Positions 54,512 to 63,927 of a stretch of DNA of 64,000 bases are shown in pieces. This DNA is from JBAXTE01 sp037130365. Its GTDB lineage: Bacteria > Bacteroidota > Bacteroidia > Bacteroidales > WCHB1-69. How positions within the stretch are numbered: the first letter of the stretch is position 1; each line of letters starts with the position of its first letter. The translations under genes were made by a program, and so were the position numbers. The stretch lies in contig JBAXTE010000022.1 of NCBI GenBank assembly GCA_037130365.1, forward strand, positions 1 to 64,000, in the 5' to 3' direction. Below the pieces are notes generated by a model that was not told the DNA's origin, did not search any database, and saw only the letters and a program-made list of their open reading frames with translations.

Positions 54512-55462
54512 ATGAATATTAAATTTCGAGACATAGGAATTGATTCACAAGCAATTGTTCCAACGCTAAAAATTGGAATCAATATAGATTTTTGTAATTT
54601 GATTGAAGTTCCAATTTTCATTTCAGGAAGGTTAATTTCCTCTGATAACAAAGTGGTATCGCATTTAAATGAATATCAGTTAAATACTGATTATAAATAT
54701 GAACTAAAAATACTAAGTAAAAAAGAAAGAGATAACCTTCAACGAGAGAATAATAATGAAAAATATTATGCTCAACTAACAGCATTGCTTTCTCAAAAGA
54801 GCATTGACTATATTGAAGCATTGAGAGAGAAAGACAAAGATAAATCAGTTAGTTTTACATTAGACTTAATTGTGAAGTATTTAGAACTTCCTATTTCTCA
54901 ACATTCTGTTATGGATGAGCCATTAATTCGAGTGAATTCAAAAAAGTTTTATGATAGTTTAATTATAAATCAAAGTGATTGGATAAATAGTTTTTCGCCC
55001 TTTCTTGGCATCGGCAAATTCATCCTAATTGAACTTGAAATTCCAGAAAAACAAAAAGTAAATGATGAATGGATTGAAATGTATGATCGACTTTTTTTGC
55101 GACTTAACGAAATACAAGATCTTATAAGACAAGGAAATTGGAAAGGAACAATGATAAGTGGCAGACAGTTTTACGAGAGTTTAAAATTTAGTAAAAATAA
55201 TTCCAATAAAGGCATAGAGTTAAGAGAAAGCTTGAAACAACTTTTTCTTGATGATATGCACTCAGAGGAAGGTTTTGAAGATTTTTACCTAGGTATTAAA
55301 AGCTTTTTCAATTTTGTGTCAAAATTTATTCACGATAAAAGTAATAAAACTGGGGCGTATATTCCAGTGCCAAATCCATCTAAAGAGGATGCATATTTCG
55401 TGTATGCATTAGCAATTGGATTAATTAATATTATAAGTAAAAAGATTGCAAAAACCCGTTAA
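54512..55462 (+). CDS. Unknown protein with possible HEPN-like C-terminus
   Basis: A 316-residue soluble protein with no family that I recognise. The N-terminal ~70 residues are beta-rich (IKFRDIGIDSQAIVPTLKIGINIDF), the middle is Lys/Glu-rich helical, and the C-terminus (WKGTMISGRQFYESLKF, SFFNFVSKFIHDKSNKTG) has helices with a F-I-H-D-K motif that could be an HEPN-like or abortive-infection C-terminal domain. It starts a plus-strand group of three genes and is preceded by the tandem terminator/leader region. Confidence 0.65.
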   Translation: MNIKFRDIGIDSQAIVPTLKIGINIDFCNLIEVPIFISGRLISSDNKVVSHLNEYQLNTDYKYELKILSKKERDNLQRENNNEKYYAQLTALLSQKSIDYIEALREKDKDKSVSFTLDLIVKYLELPISQHSVMDEPLIRVNSKKFYDSLIINQSDWINSFSPFLGIGKFILIELEIPEKQKVNDEWIEMYDRLFLRLNEIQDLIRQGNWKGTMISGRQFYESLKFSKNNSNKGIELRESLKQLFLDDMHSEEGFEDFYLGIKSFFNFVSKFIHDKSNKTGAYIPVPNPSKEDAYFVYALAIGLINIISKKIAKTR

Positions 55463-55548
55463 AAGAAAGTTCTTATAGTATATAAAAACTGGATATGATT
55501 TCACAAGGTAGGTATTAAGCATGATTATTTTAAAAAAGCAATAAAAAA

Positions 55549-56310
55549 ATGAATGAATTCTATTCAATATGTAAAGAGGATGCAGATCCAGAGAATGAAT
55601 ATCAAATGCAAAATTTGGGCAAACAAACGATTATGGCTGTTATTGGGAAACAAGTTCGTGGTGATTGGGGAGAAAGTCGAAGTTGTCAATCACAAACTTT
55701 CTACAAGGATACAGTGCCTGAAGATTATGATGATGCTTTTGTGTTAAAACTTACAAGTGTCAAACCCCCATATGATTTATATAAGGTTTTAGATTACCAT
55801 CTTTCATATTATATTAACACTAACCATGGAGATAAAGATAGATTCTTAAAGCAGATTAAATATGTAATATTACCAATAATTCAAAAAAGGAAAAGCTTAG
55901 ATGTTTATATGGAATTAATAACAGAATGGATTAAAAAAAATGACATGAATACAAAGAATAACAAGACAGCAGACATTACTTTAAATATTGGTGATATAAA
56001 TGCACCAACTCAATTTCAATTGAATTCAGATAATTCATCCCAATCCCAAGAAATTTATTATAATAAAGAGGATATTAAAGAATTATTTGAATTGCTAAAA
56101 AAAGACATCGAAAAAATTAATGAAGAGTTCAAAGAGGAATTTCAATATGAAATTGAAAGTGCTATAAAACAACTAAATAAGGGAAAAGATATTCGAAATA
56201 GACTTTTCACTATAGGCTCATTAATCAAAGAAGTCGGAATTAATTTGTTTGCTAATCTTCTTGCCTCTCCGATTTACAGTTTAATGAAACCTTTTTTGGG
56301 AATAAAATGA
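55549..56310 (+). CDS. Unknown protein, second gene of the HNH group
   Basis: A 253-residue protein with no family recognised. The N-terminal 140 residues are mixed alpha/beta (CKEDADPENEYQMQNLGKQTI, DYHLSYYINTNHGDKDRFLKQIKYVILP). A low-complexity TLNIGDINAPTQFQLNSDN linker is followed by an amphipathic helix (YYNKEDIKELFELLKKDIEKINEEFKEEFQ) and a hydrophobic tail (LFANLLASPIYSLMKPFLGI) that might insert in membrane. The layout of sensor-linker-helix-tail resembles bacterial conflict effectors, by shape only. Its start is 86 bases after the previous gene; the next begins 15 bases after it. Confidence 0.6.
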   Translation: MNEFYSICKEDADPENEYQMQNLGKQTIMAVIGKQVRGDWGESRSCQSQTFYKDTVPEDYDDAFVLKLTSVKPPYDLYKVLDYHLSYYINTNHGDKDRFLKQIKYVILPIIQKRKSLDVYMELITEWIKKNDMNTKNNKTADITLNIGDINAPTQFQLNSDNSSQSQEIYYNKEDIKELFELLKKDIEKINEEFKEEFQYEIESAIKQLNKGKDIRNRLFTIGSLIKEVGINLFANLLASPIYSLMKPFLGIK

Positions 56311-56325
56311 TTTAATACTTTAAAA

Positions 56326-57426
56326 ATGTCAAATAATACAAAAAGCGCATTACTTAAAAGAGGTATAGATAGTGAATCAACTCGAAAATTAGTTGAGAAT
56401 GGTTATACTGTACAATCTCTTCAACAAAAATCATTAGAAACATTGCGATTATTAGGGATACCTAAAATACAAGCAATTAAACTATTAGATGGACGACCAC
56501 CAATTCCAAATAAAATCTTTAATCAGGTTTTGCATGATTCAAAGTACGTGTGTTGTATTTGCAGAGAAAAAAATAAAGGGATAATTATTCACCATATTGA
56601 TGAATGGAGTGTTAGCCACAATCACAATTATGATAATTTAGCTGTTTTATGCACCGAACATCATGATGAAGCCCATACAAATAGACAAATGACAATTATG
56701 CTTAGCCCTAAAAGGATTAGAAGTTCAAGAGATAAATGGTATTCTCAGGTTAAAGCAAATGATGAATCTATTATAAATGAACAGCTAGGTTCTTTTGATG
56801 ATAAACTTCACACAGATGAAATTACTATTAATAAAATAGATATAAATAAGTCCAAAGAAAATGAGAGAAAACTCAAACATTCTTTAAGATTGGAAAAAAG
56901 AGTATATAAAGAACTTATTGACCAAAAGTTTTGCTCAAACAGGGAAAATTTCGACCAACTTTTAAAGAATCCTGCATCGAAGTTTATTTCATCGAAAGTA
57001 TTTATTCGTGATGTTAATGACAAAACATATCCCAACCCTGATTTTACAAGGTCAAACAAAATTAGTCCTTGGTTTAAAACATTTTTTCATGATACTTACC
57101 ATAACGGAATTGAATTTGTATTAGATGCAGGAATAGGAACAATTATTATAATGGACGAAAATGGTTATTGGGAGCCGTTAAGAAAATCTGATGACTCTAG
57201 AAAAAGCAATCCAAAATTCAAAGTTTTAAGAGCACAAACAATTGGGAAAATTCCATATAATAATATTGTTGACTTTAAAGCAAATGGAGACGATTACAAC
57301 CCAGAGCCACATTTGTTTTGTAAATTTGATATTAATGGAATGCCATATGAAGAAATATATTATAAAAGGTTAGGAAATTTTTTAGCAAGAGAATTTGATA
57401 AAGGTAAACAGACTATATTCAAATAG
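56326..57426 (+). CDS. HNH endonuclease-domain protein
   Basis: A 366-residue protein. Residues 1-55 form a helical HhH/SAM-like region (RGIDSESTRKLVENGYTVQSL, LETLRLLGIPKIQAIKLL). An HNH nuclease domain follows: zinc ligands C76/C77, C79, C109 and H112/H113, with HHIDEW (89-94) and NYDNLAVLCTEHHDEAH (101-117) as the catalytic ββα-metal element. The C-terminal ~190 residues (from about 175) have no family that I recognise (SRKSNPKFKVLRAQ, EPHLFCKFDINGMPYEEIYY). Likely the DNA-cleaving member of the three-gene group. Confidence 0.8.
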   Translation: MSNNTKSALLKRGIDSESTRKLVENGYTVQSLQQKSLETLRLLGIPKIQAIKLLDGRPPIPNKIFNQVLHDSKYVCCICREKNKGIIIHHIDEWSVSHNHNYDNLAVLCTEHHDEAHTNRQMTIMLSPKRIRSSRDKWYSQVKANDESIINEQLGSFDDKLHTDEITINKIDINKSKENERKLKHSLRLEKRVYKELIDQKFCSNRENFDQLLKNPASKFISSKVFIRDVNDKTYPNPDFTRSNKISPWFKTFFHDTYHNGIEFVLDAGIGTIIIMDENGYWEPLRKSDDSRKSNPKFKVLRAQTIGKIPYNNIVDFKANGDDYNPEPHLFCKFDINGMPYEEIYYKRLGNFLAREFDKGKQTIFK

Positions 57427-57518
57427 CATCCCCAACTCGTTTATTCTTAAAATCAGCACACTTATAATTAAAACTAATACGTTAAAAAAATAATAAATAA
57501 TTTTCTAAATAAATTCGT

Positions 57519-57526
57519 TATCTTTG
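57519..57526 (+). promoter_or_regulatory. Candidate -7 promoter box of the two-component system
   Basis: TATCTTTG matches TAnnTTTG and lies 17 bases before the response-regulator ATG. No -33 TTG at the right distance. Confidence 0.4.
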
Positions 57527-57543
57527 AATAAAAATCTTTTTTT

Positions 57544-58302
57544 ATGATTAGTTGTATTATCATAGATGATGAAATAAATGCACGTGAAGCCTTAGATAAA
57601 ATTATAAAAAGATATTTTAGTGATAAAATATATGTAACCTGTTTAACCGATTCTGTTAAAGCTGGGGTTGAGGCAATTAATAAATTTAAACCTGAATTAG
57701 TGTTTTTAGATGTAGAAATGCCAATTGAGAATGGATTTAAACTCTTTGATTATATCAATACAATTAGTTTTGATATAATATTTACAACAGCTCATACTCA
57801 TTATGCAATAGATGCAATAAAATTTTCAGCATTAGATTATTTATTAAAACCAATAAATTTTGTTGACTTAAATGATGCATTAAAAAAAATTGAAAGAAAG
57901 CAAGTTTTCATGAATAATCAAATTAGAATTGAAACATTACTTTACAATTTAAATAATGAATCTGATAAGTATAACAAAATAGCTTTACCTACAAGTACAG
58001 GTTATCGATTTGAAAAATTAAACAACATAATGTATTGTGTCGCTGACGAAAACTATACAAATGTTTATATGATAAAAAAGGAGAAGTTTTTGGTGACTAA
58101 AACACTTAAAAACATGGAAGAAATACTTCCTTCTGCTAACTTCTTTAGAATACACAAATCACATATAGTGAACTTAAACTATATTAAGGATTTTAACAAA
58201 TCTGATAATATAATTACACTTGAAGACGGGACGATACTAGGAGTTGCTATGCGAAGAACCGATGATTTTTTGAATCATATTACCTACAAACAAAAAGACT
58301 AA
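57544..58302 (+). CDS. LytTR family response regulator
   Basis: A 252-residue DNA-binding regulator: receiver domain (about 1-120) with the phospho-acceptor D56 (VFLDVEM), the D-D pair IIDDE at residues 7-11, and K in LLKPINF; then a LytTR DNA-binding domain (IALPTSTGYRFEKLNNIMYCVADENYTNVY ... ANFFRIHKSHIVNLNYI ... LGVAMRR). It overlaps the kinase gene by one base (TAATG), so the pair is co-transcribed and the kinase is its partner. Confidence 0.95.
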   Translation: MISCIIIDDEINAREALDKIIKRYFSDKIYVTCLTDSVKAGVEAINKFKPELVFLDVEMPIENGFKLFDYINTISFDIIFTTAHTHYAIDAIKFSALDYLLKPINFVDLNDALKKIERKQVFMNNQIRIETLLYNLNNESDKYNKIALPTSTGYRFEKLNNIMYCVADENYTNVYMIKKEKFLVTKTLKNMEEILPSANFFRIHKSHIVNLNYIKDFNKSDNIITLEDGTILGVAMRRTDDFLNHITYKQKD

Positions 58303-61300
58303 TGACATTTTGCTTAAAATGTAAACAATTTTATATTCTTACATTCTTGTTTTTTTTTACAACACGATATGTGTATGCTCAAAATTACAATGTTCGTAAT
58401 TTTACAGCAGCGGATGGATTGCCCACAAACTCAACAAGAAAAATATTTAAAGATTCAAGGGGATACATTTGGATTGGGACAGATGCTGGCGTTGCACGGT
58501 TTGACGGGAAAACTTTTAATGTTTTTAACAGTCTTGATGGATTAGCAGGCGATGAAGTATGGGGAATTACAGAGGACAAGAATGGAAATATGTTTTTTGC
58601 CTGTTATGATGGAGGAGTGACAAAATATGACGGTTCAAAATTTTTAAATTACACTCCAAAAAATGGACTTGTGGGAAAAAGTGCTCGTGTTGTTCAGTAT
58701 AGCCCCCAATTTGATCTTGTTTTTGTAGCTACCGAAAGCGGATTTAGCATAATAAAAGATGATAAAATAAAATCTTTTTCAGCTGAATCAATTTATAGGA
58801 AACCCCGGGTTTATTTTACAGGAATGATTGAGGCAAATGGGTATCTATACATTTATAGTCATGGGGATTCAATGATTACATATTGTCCCCAAATTAACAA
58901 AATAAAAGTCCTTAATTGTAATTCGCATTTATTCACTATGGCTGCTTCCAGTTCTATTGTGAGATCAAATGGAGATACTTTGTTGGGTTTTGAAAGAAGT
59001 GGATTTTCAGCTTATTCCAAAAAACGAACAGATTATGATAATATTGGTCAAATATTTGACTTTTCGGAAGATAAACAACGAAATATATGGATTGCAGGAT
59101 GGAGCTGCTCTTTTATGAAAGAACCTGGAGGGTTGTTTAAGTTTGATGGGGAAAAAGTGTGGCAAATGAATAATGTGCTAGGCATAGAAACTCGGACAAT
59201 GTTTAGTGTCTTTTGCGACCGTCAAACGAATTCGATATGGGCTGCCAGCGATAATATGGGGGTGTATCAGATTACTCCTTCAATTTTCTTATATTATAAA
59301 TCTGATTTCTTTAATTCCGATAAAATCAAAGTTATAGATTTATTATTCTTAAACCATAATTTGTGGATTGTATCTCCAACGTGCATATATGTAATGGATA
59401 AGGACAAAAAGCTGTTTGCATACCAGAAGGCTTTATTTGAGAAAGTCTATTCCAAAAGTAAGATAAAAGCAGTAAATCGAAAGTTAGTATGTTTTACACA
59501 CGTTACATCTGATAACCAAAATAATATTTGGATAACTTCAGATATTGGATTATTTAGAATCACACACGAATCACAAAAGATAAAATATTTTCCAATAGAA
59601 AATAATGGCGGATTGTGTCAAACCCAGTTTGATAAAAACAATATATTATATTTTGGTGGATGGGGGTACTTGTCTATTGTGGAAAACGTGGATAACATCT
59701 GCTTTAAAAAGATTGATGAAAATCCAAAAAACATCCCATGCGATATTTTAAAAATTGCAATCAATAAGAATGAAGTTTGGATAGGAAGTTCAAATAGAGG
59801 AATTTATCGAATCAAAAACAATATAATTTATTCTTCGCATAAAAGACAACCGGATTTAATTAAAAATGTAAGTGAAATTTATATAGACAAGAATGATGAT
59901 ATAATTTTTGGAGGGACTAATGGGACTGTTTATATCGCTTGTTTTATTGCGGATTCACTTCAGGTTAGATGCAAAATATCGAGGAAAGAGGGACTCAATG
60001 GTCAAGCAATAAGTTGGATAAAGACAAGTAACAATGACGAGTTTCTTTGGATTGCAACTAACACCGGTTTAAATAGGTTGAATCTTAAAAAATTATTGAA
60101 AAAACATGAATTTAAGTTTAATTTTTACAATAAATCTGAAGGTCTGGAAAGTTTAAATGTGGGATGTAGTGCAATTGATGATGATGGGAATTTGTGGGCA
60201 GGATCGAATATCGGATTAGTAAAAATAAATACTCACGAGAATGAAGTGCCAATATCTGTTCAACCGAAAATAATACTTGCTTCATTTGAAGTTAACAATA
60301 AACCAATTCGCCATCTTTATCCTAATGATATTAACTCATGGAATCAAATGCCAACAACTCCAATTGTATTAGAACACGATCAGAACAATCTTATTCTTAC
60401 TGTTGGAATATTAAATTATGTGAATCCCGAAAAGGATATTTTTAGATATAAACTTAAAGGACTTGACAATCAATGGACCACTTTTGATAAATCAAGGAAG
60501 ATTAGCTATACGAACTTATACCCAGGAGAATATACGCTTTGTGTTGAGTCTAAAAATTTAAGTTCCGGACAGTTTGCTAATCCGTTACATCTGAAGTTTT
60601 ATATTAAGAAACCTTTTTGGGCAACTTGGTGGTTTCTAGTTTCCATGTTTTCGATTGCTATTTCTAGTATATTTTATATTATTCGATATCGAACCCAACG
60701 AATAATCAAACAAGAACAATTGAAAACTACTATTGCAAAAACTATAGCTGAATATGAGATGAAAGCCTTACAAGCACAAATGAATCCTCATTTTATCTTT
60801 AATGCAATGAACTCCATTCAAAATTATATTTTAGAGCAAGATACTGATCAAGCTTTAAGTTACCTTTCTGACTTTGCAAAGATTATTAGGCTTACCTTAG
60901 ACCAAGCATCAAAAAAACTCATCTCTTTATCTGATGAGATAGAATATCTTTCTAACTATTTGAAATTAGAGCAAATGAGATTTAAGGATAAATTCGAAAT
61001 TACAATAAATATAAATGGATTAGATAAAGATGCGATTTTGCTCCCCCCTATGATGATACAACCATTTGTAGAAAATGCAATAAAGCATGGACTAACTCCA
61101 TGTAATTACAAAGGTAAATTAAACATTAATTTTCTTTCAACCACTGAAAACTTAATCTGTACTATAGAAGATAATGGTATAGGTATAAATAAATCTATTG
61201 AACTAAATAAAAACAACCCAAATTTTTATAAATCTCAAGGAACATCTATAACAGCTAATCGTTTAGCTTTAGTTGAAACCAACAAGAATATAACTTGTAA

Positions 61301-61388
61301 AATTGAAATTTATGACTTAGCTCAAATAAATACAAACTGCACAGGAACAAAAATAATAGTAGTTTTACCTTTGGTTATAGATGAATAA
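58302..61388 (+). CDS. Two-component regulator propeller histidine kinase (LytS-like)
   Basis: A 1028-residue sensor: signal peptide (FYILTFLFFFTTRYVYA), a periplasmic propeller of Reg_prop repeats (LPTNSTRKIFKDSRGYIWIGTDAGVARFDG, similar I-W-I-x-x motifs to about 650), a Y_Y_Y domain (FRYKLKGLDNQWTTFDKSRKISYTNLYPGEYTL), a single membrane segment (WWFLVSMFSIAISSIFYII), and a His_kinase domain with H830 in QMNPHFIFNAMNSIQNYI and an ATPase with DNGIGIN. No response-regulator domain fused. The ligand is unknown. Confidence 0.94.
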   Translation: MTFCLKCKQFYILTFLFFFTTRYVYAQNYNVRNFTAADGLPTNSTRKIFKDSRGYIWIGTDAGVARFDGKTFNVFNSLDGLAGDEVWGITEDKNGNMFFACYDGGVTKYDGSKFLNYTPKNGLVGKSARVVQYSPQFDLVFVATESGFSIIKDDKIKSFSAESIYRKPRVYFTGMIEANGYLYIYSHGDSMITYCPQINKIKVLNCNSHLFTMAASSSIVRSNGDTLLGFERSGFSAYSKKRTDYDNIGQIFDFSEDKQRNIWIAGWSCSFMKEPGGLFKFDGEKVWQMNNVLGIETRTMFSVFCDRQTNSIWAASDNMGVYQITPSIFLYYKSDFFNSDKIKVIDLLFLNHNLWIVSPTCIYVMDKDKKLFAYQKALFEKVYSKSKIKAVNRKLVCFTHVTSDNQNNIWITSDIGLFRITHESQKIKYFPIENNGGLCQTQFDKNNILYFGGWGYLSIVENVDNICFKKIDENPKNIPCDILKIAINKNEVWIGSSNRGIYRIKNNIIYSSHKRQPDLIKNVSEIYIDKNDDIIFGGTNGTVYIACFIADSLQVRCKISRKEGLNGQAISWIKTSNNDEFLWIATNTGLNRLNLKKLLKKHEFKFNFYNKSEGLESLNVGCSAIDDDGNLWAGSNIGLVKINTHENEVPISVQPKIILASFEVNNKPIRHLYPNDINSWNQMPTTPIVLEHDQNNLILTVGILNYVNPEKDIFRYKLKGLDNQWTTFDKSRKISYTNLYPGEYTLCVESKNLSSGQFANPLHLKFYIKKPFWATWWFLVSMFSIAISSIFYIIRYRTQRIIKQEQLKTTIAKTIAEYEMKALQAQMNPHFIFNAMNSIQNYILEQDTDQALSYLSDFAKIIRLTLDQASKKLISLSDEIEYLSNYLKLEQMRFKDKFEITININGLDKDAILLPPMMIQPFVENAIKHGLTPCNYKGKLNINFLSTTENLICTIEDNGIGINKSIELNKNNPNFYKSQGTSITANRLALVETNKNITCKIEIYDLAQINTNCTGTKIIVVLPLVIDE

Positions 61389-61761
61389 TGACATTTAAAT
61401 ATTATAGTATAAAATTTAATTAATTTGCTTTTTCTTAATTGACAAATAAAATCTGTAAACTCTATCCCAATTTGCAATACAATATAATCGATTACCTATT
61501 AAAAGACTACACTTACTTGCTATTTTGATACGATTAATAAGTCAAAATTTTATTCGAATTAATTGTTTGTAATATTGTTCAATAGAATCGTTACCTATAA
61601 GTATAATATTAACAATAATAAAAGAACAACTTCGAGTACAAAGATTGGTTCAGTAAAAAAAACAGGCTTGATTTCATTTTCAAACTTGTATAAAGATGTT
61701 GATTTTAGCAGTTATATTATTAAATAATCAATTTCGTAAATGATTAATAGCTTAGATTAAC
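61389..61761. other. Gene-free region, regulatory leader at its end
   Basis: About 370 bases without a coding region; no clear promoter identified. The conserved motif shared with the next gene's upstream region begins at 61762. Confidence 0.5.
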
Positions 61762-61800
61762 GAATAAAAGGCGGATTCCGAAAAGCCTTATGAGTAGGAT
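61762..61800 (+). promoter_or_regulatory. Conserved upstream motif, copy 1
   Basis: GAATA..GGCGGATTCCG, then AAAAGCCTTATGAGTAGGA. Copy 2 (62883-62918) shares TCCGAAAAGC-[C/T]-TTATGAGTAGGA. In copy 1 AAGGC...GCCTT can form a short hairpin. The motif ends about 21 bases before the start codon of the 337-residue gene. Confidence 0.6.
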
Positions 61801-61820
61801 ATAATTTAAAATTAATAGAA

Positions 61821-62834
61821 ATGAAAAAGATTTTTACTGTTTTGGGGTTACTCGTCTTTATAGGATGTAGTGGGGTTTTAATTGCACAAACTACTTGGTT
61901 ACCAAGTGATACAGTATGGGGTTATAGAACTGATAAAAATTATTCACTTTTGAATTATACCCCTGATGAAAGTTATAGGGGTATTGATGGTGATTTAAGT
62001 AATTCATATGCAGGATTACAAAACAGTTGGACTGTCGGTGCAAATAATGATGTTTGGTATTTAGAAGCCTCTTTTTATTATGATTTACAACAACCAAAAA
62101 CACTAAATGCATTTAAAATTTATTCTCAATCATCTTATCCATATGGAACTGTTGATAATTTCCAAGTTTATTATTCTGACAATCCCACAAATGGTTGGAC
62201 TTTAGCTTTAAATCAAACGATGCCTACTACATATGGGTTAGATTGGTATTTTTATACTTTTCCTAATCAAACTGCACGTTATTGGAAACTTACGGCTAAG
62301 CCAAAAGATAAATCATTTGATATTAAGGAAATTGGTTTTGGCGCAGCATGTACAGATTATATTATTAAGGACACTACAACATACTCTGTATCTGACAATA
62401 ATTTTAATTCAAATTCTATAAAAGTATATTTTGACCATGTTGATTCTTTATACACAACAGTTGGAGGTTGTGATAGTTTAATTTTTCATTATTCTAAATT
62501 TATATATAATCCCACGTATTGTTCTGTTACAGATACATTAGTAATAGATGTAACTCTCACAGGAGTTGCAGAGCCAAGCAATTTAAATACCTTGAAAATT
62601 TATCCAAATCCAACTAAAACATTTGTTATAATTAATACTGGAAATTATAGTATAATGAACAATTACACCATTAGAATTGAAAATTTACTTGGTCAGCAAG
62701 TTTTTCAAACCTTAACTAATCAGCAGGAATTTCAAATTGATGTAAATAATTTTGGAGGTACTGGAACATACATTGTGAAAATTATCGACAATACTAGCAA
62801 TGTCGTTACTACAAGAAAAATCGTACTGAATTAA
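61821..62834 (+). CDS. Exported F5/8-type (discoidin-like) protein with T9SS sorting domain
   Basis: A 337-residue protein: signal peptide (IFTVLGLLVFIGCSGVLIAQ), an F5/8-type C or discoidin-like beta-sandwich (FYYDLQQPKTLNAFKIYSQSSYPYG, DNFQVYYSDNPTNGW, RYWKLTAKPKDKSFDIKEIGFG; residues ~70-175), a linker, and a C-terminal type A sorting domain (LKIYPNPTKTFVIINTG ... ENLLGQQVFQ ... GTYIVKIID). Predicted to bind a carbohydrate or surface component and be displayed by type IX secretion. It shares its upstream motif with the next gene. Confidence 0.88.
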   Translation: MKKIFTVLGLLVFIGCSGVLIAQTTWLPSDTVWGYRTDKNYSLLNYTPDESYRGIDGDLSNSYAGLQNSWTVGANNDVWYLEASFYYDLQQPKTLNAFKIYSQSSYPYGTVDNFQVYYSDNPTNGWTLALNQTMPTTYGLDWYFYTFPNQTARYWKLTAKPKDKSFDIKEIGFGAACTDYIIKDTTTYSVSDNNFNSNSIKVYFDHVDSLYTTVGGCDSLIFHYSKFIYNPTYCSVTDTLVIDVTLTGVAEPSNLNTLKIYPNPTKTFVIINTGNYSIMNNYTIRIENLLGQQVFQTLTNQQEFQIDVNNFGGTGTYIVKIIDNTSNVVTTRKIVLN

Positions 62835-62882
62835 AATAAGGAAAAAACAAATTTAGCTACTTCCTGATAAATTAAAAAACAA

Positions 62883-62918
62883 GAATAGGCGAAATCCGAA
62901 AAGCTTTATGAGTAGGAG
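62883..62918 (+). promoter_or_regulatory. Conserved upstream motif, copy 2
   Basis: GAATAGGCGAAATCCGAAAA, then GCTTTATGAGTAGGA, matching copy 1 at 61762. It ends 23 bases before the start of the FISUMP lipoprotein gene. Confidence 0.6.
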
Positions 62919-62941
62919 CAAATTAAAACAATGTATAAAAA

Positions 62942-63628
62942 ATGAAAAAAACAAAGTCAATCATTGCATTAATGGCAATTTCAATGGTGCTTTTTTCTTG
63001 TGGAAACAAATCAGGAGAAAAAAAAACTGAACAAAAAGATTCAATAGCAACAACTACTGAAAAAAAACCCGAAGTTAATCCAAATGAGGTTAAAATTGGA
63101 AATCAGACTTGGGCTGTGAAGAATTTAAATGTAAGTACTTTTAGCAATGGAGATCCAATACCAGAAGCAAAAACGGTTAAAGAATTTGAAGCGGCAGGAA
63201 ACAAAGGAAAACCAATGAGCTATTTTTCAAAAAATGACCCAGTTAATGGTGATAAATATGGTAAAATTTATAATTGGTATGCTGCAACTGATCCAAGAGG
63301 AATTGCTCCAAAAGGATGGCATGTTCCATCAGAGGGTGAATGGAATGAATTAATTAATTTCTTAGGGGGAGAAGACGAAGCGGCAAAAAAAATAATGAGT
63401 GCCAGTGTTGAAGGTGGCGGAAATTCAAGTGGATTTTCAGCTATTGAAACTCCTGATATTCAAGGCACTTTAGGTGATAACGGTGATGTTTATTATTTAC
63501 GTTGGTGGACAACTAGTGAACAGAGCAAAAATAACGGACAAACTTCATTTATTCAAAATCATAGATCCATTATTACATCATGGTTGCGCAAAGAAAATGG
63601 CATCTTTATCCGTTGTATTAAAGATTAA
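62942..63628 (+). CDS. FISUMP-domain lipoprotein
   Basis: A 228-residue lipoprotein: KTKSIIALMAISMVLFSC with lipobox Cys at residue 20, a Lys/Glu/Thr linker, then a Fibrobacter succinogenes major paralogous (FISUMP) domain: VKIGNQTWAVKNLNVSTFSNGDPIPEA, KYGKIYNWYAATDPRGIAPKGWHVPSEGEWNELINFLGGE, YLRWWTTSEQ, IIRCIKD-like end. Function of the domain is not known. It is likely anchored to the cell envelope. Followed by a terminator. Confidence 0.9.
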   Translation: MKKTKSIIALMAISMVLFSCGNKSGEKKTEQKDSIATTTEKKPEVNPNEVKIGNQTWAVKNLNVSTFSNGDPIPEAKTVKEFEAAGNKGKPMSYFSKNDPVNGDKYGKIYNWYAATDPRGIAPKGWHVPSEGEWNELINFLGGEDEAAKKIMSASVEGGGNSSGFSAIETPDIQGTLGDNGDVYYLRWWTTSEQSKNNGQTSFIQNHRSIITSWLRKENGIFIRCIKD

Positions 63629-63681
63629 CCATTTTATATTTGGAAAGATTTGATCGCTAAAATAAATAATAGCTATTACAA

Positions 63682-63714
63682 AAAAAATGCTCAGTATTAC
63701 ACTGGGCATTTTTT
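63682..63714 (+). terminator. Rho-independent terminator of the FISUMP gene
   Basis: AAAAAATGCTCAGT pairs with ACTGGGCATTTTTT (one G-U pair), loop of about five bases, ending in T6. It is 54 bases after the stop codon. Confidence 0.8.
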
Positions 63715-63756
63715 GTTTTTAATATTTAATATATAGAATTAAAATAATGCACAAAT

Positions 63757-63927
63757 ATGAGATCTCTAAAAAATTACATCAAACAAAAGCAAAAAAACAA
63801 TAAGGAAACGGGGCTGATTACGATTAATAATTTTGCTGACGAAAACACAGAATATTTAACTCTTTCAACATTTGATGAATGGATAAATAAAAATAAGTTA
63901 AGCAAAAAAGAAATTAAATTACTGTGA
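63757..63927 (+). CDS. Small hypothetical protein
   Basis: A 56-residue frame (ATG 63757, TGA 63925) reading MRSLKNYIKQKQKNNKETGL then ITINNFADENTEYLTLSTFD and a basic end. No family recognised. It begins after the FISUMP terminator, and its stop overlaps a GTG start (GTGA) of a further frame, which supports it as a real gene. Confidence 0.5.
   Translation: MRSLKNYIKQKQKNNKETGLITINNFADENTEYLTLSTFDEWINKNKLSKKEIKLL

Noticed and set aside
26395..57543. A matching att direct repeat on the right end of the island
   Set aside because: Only the promoter-like TTATCTTTG is shared between the integrase region and 57519; too short to be an attachment core.
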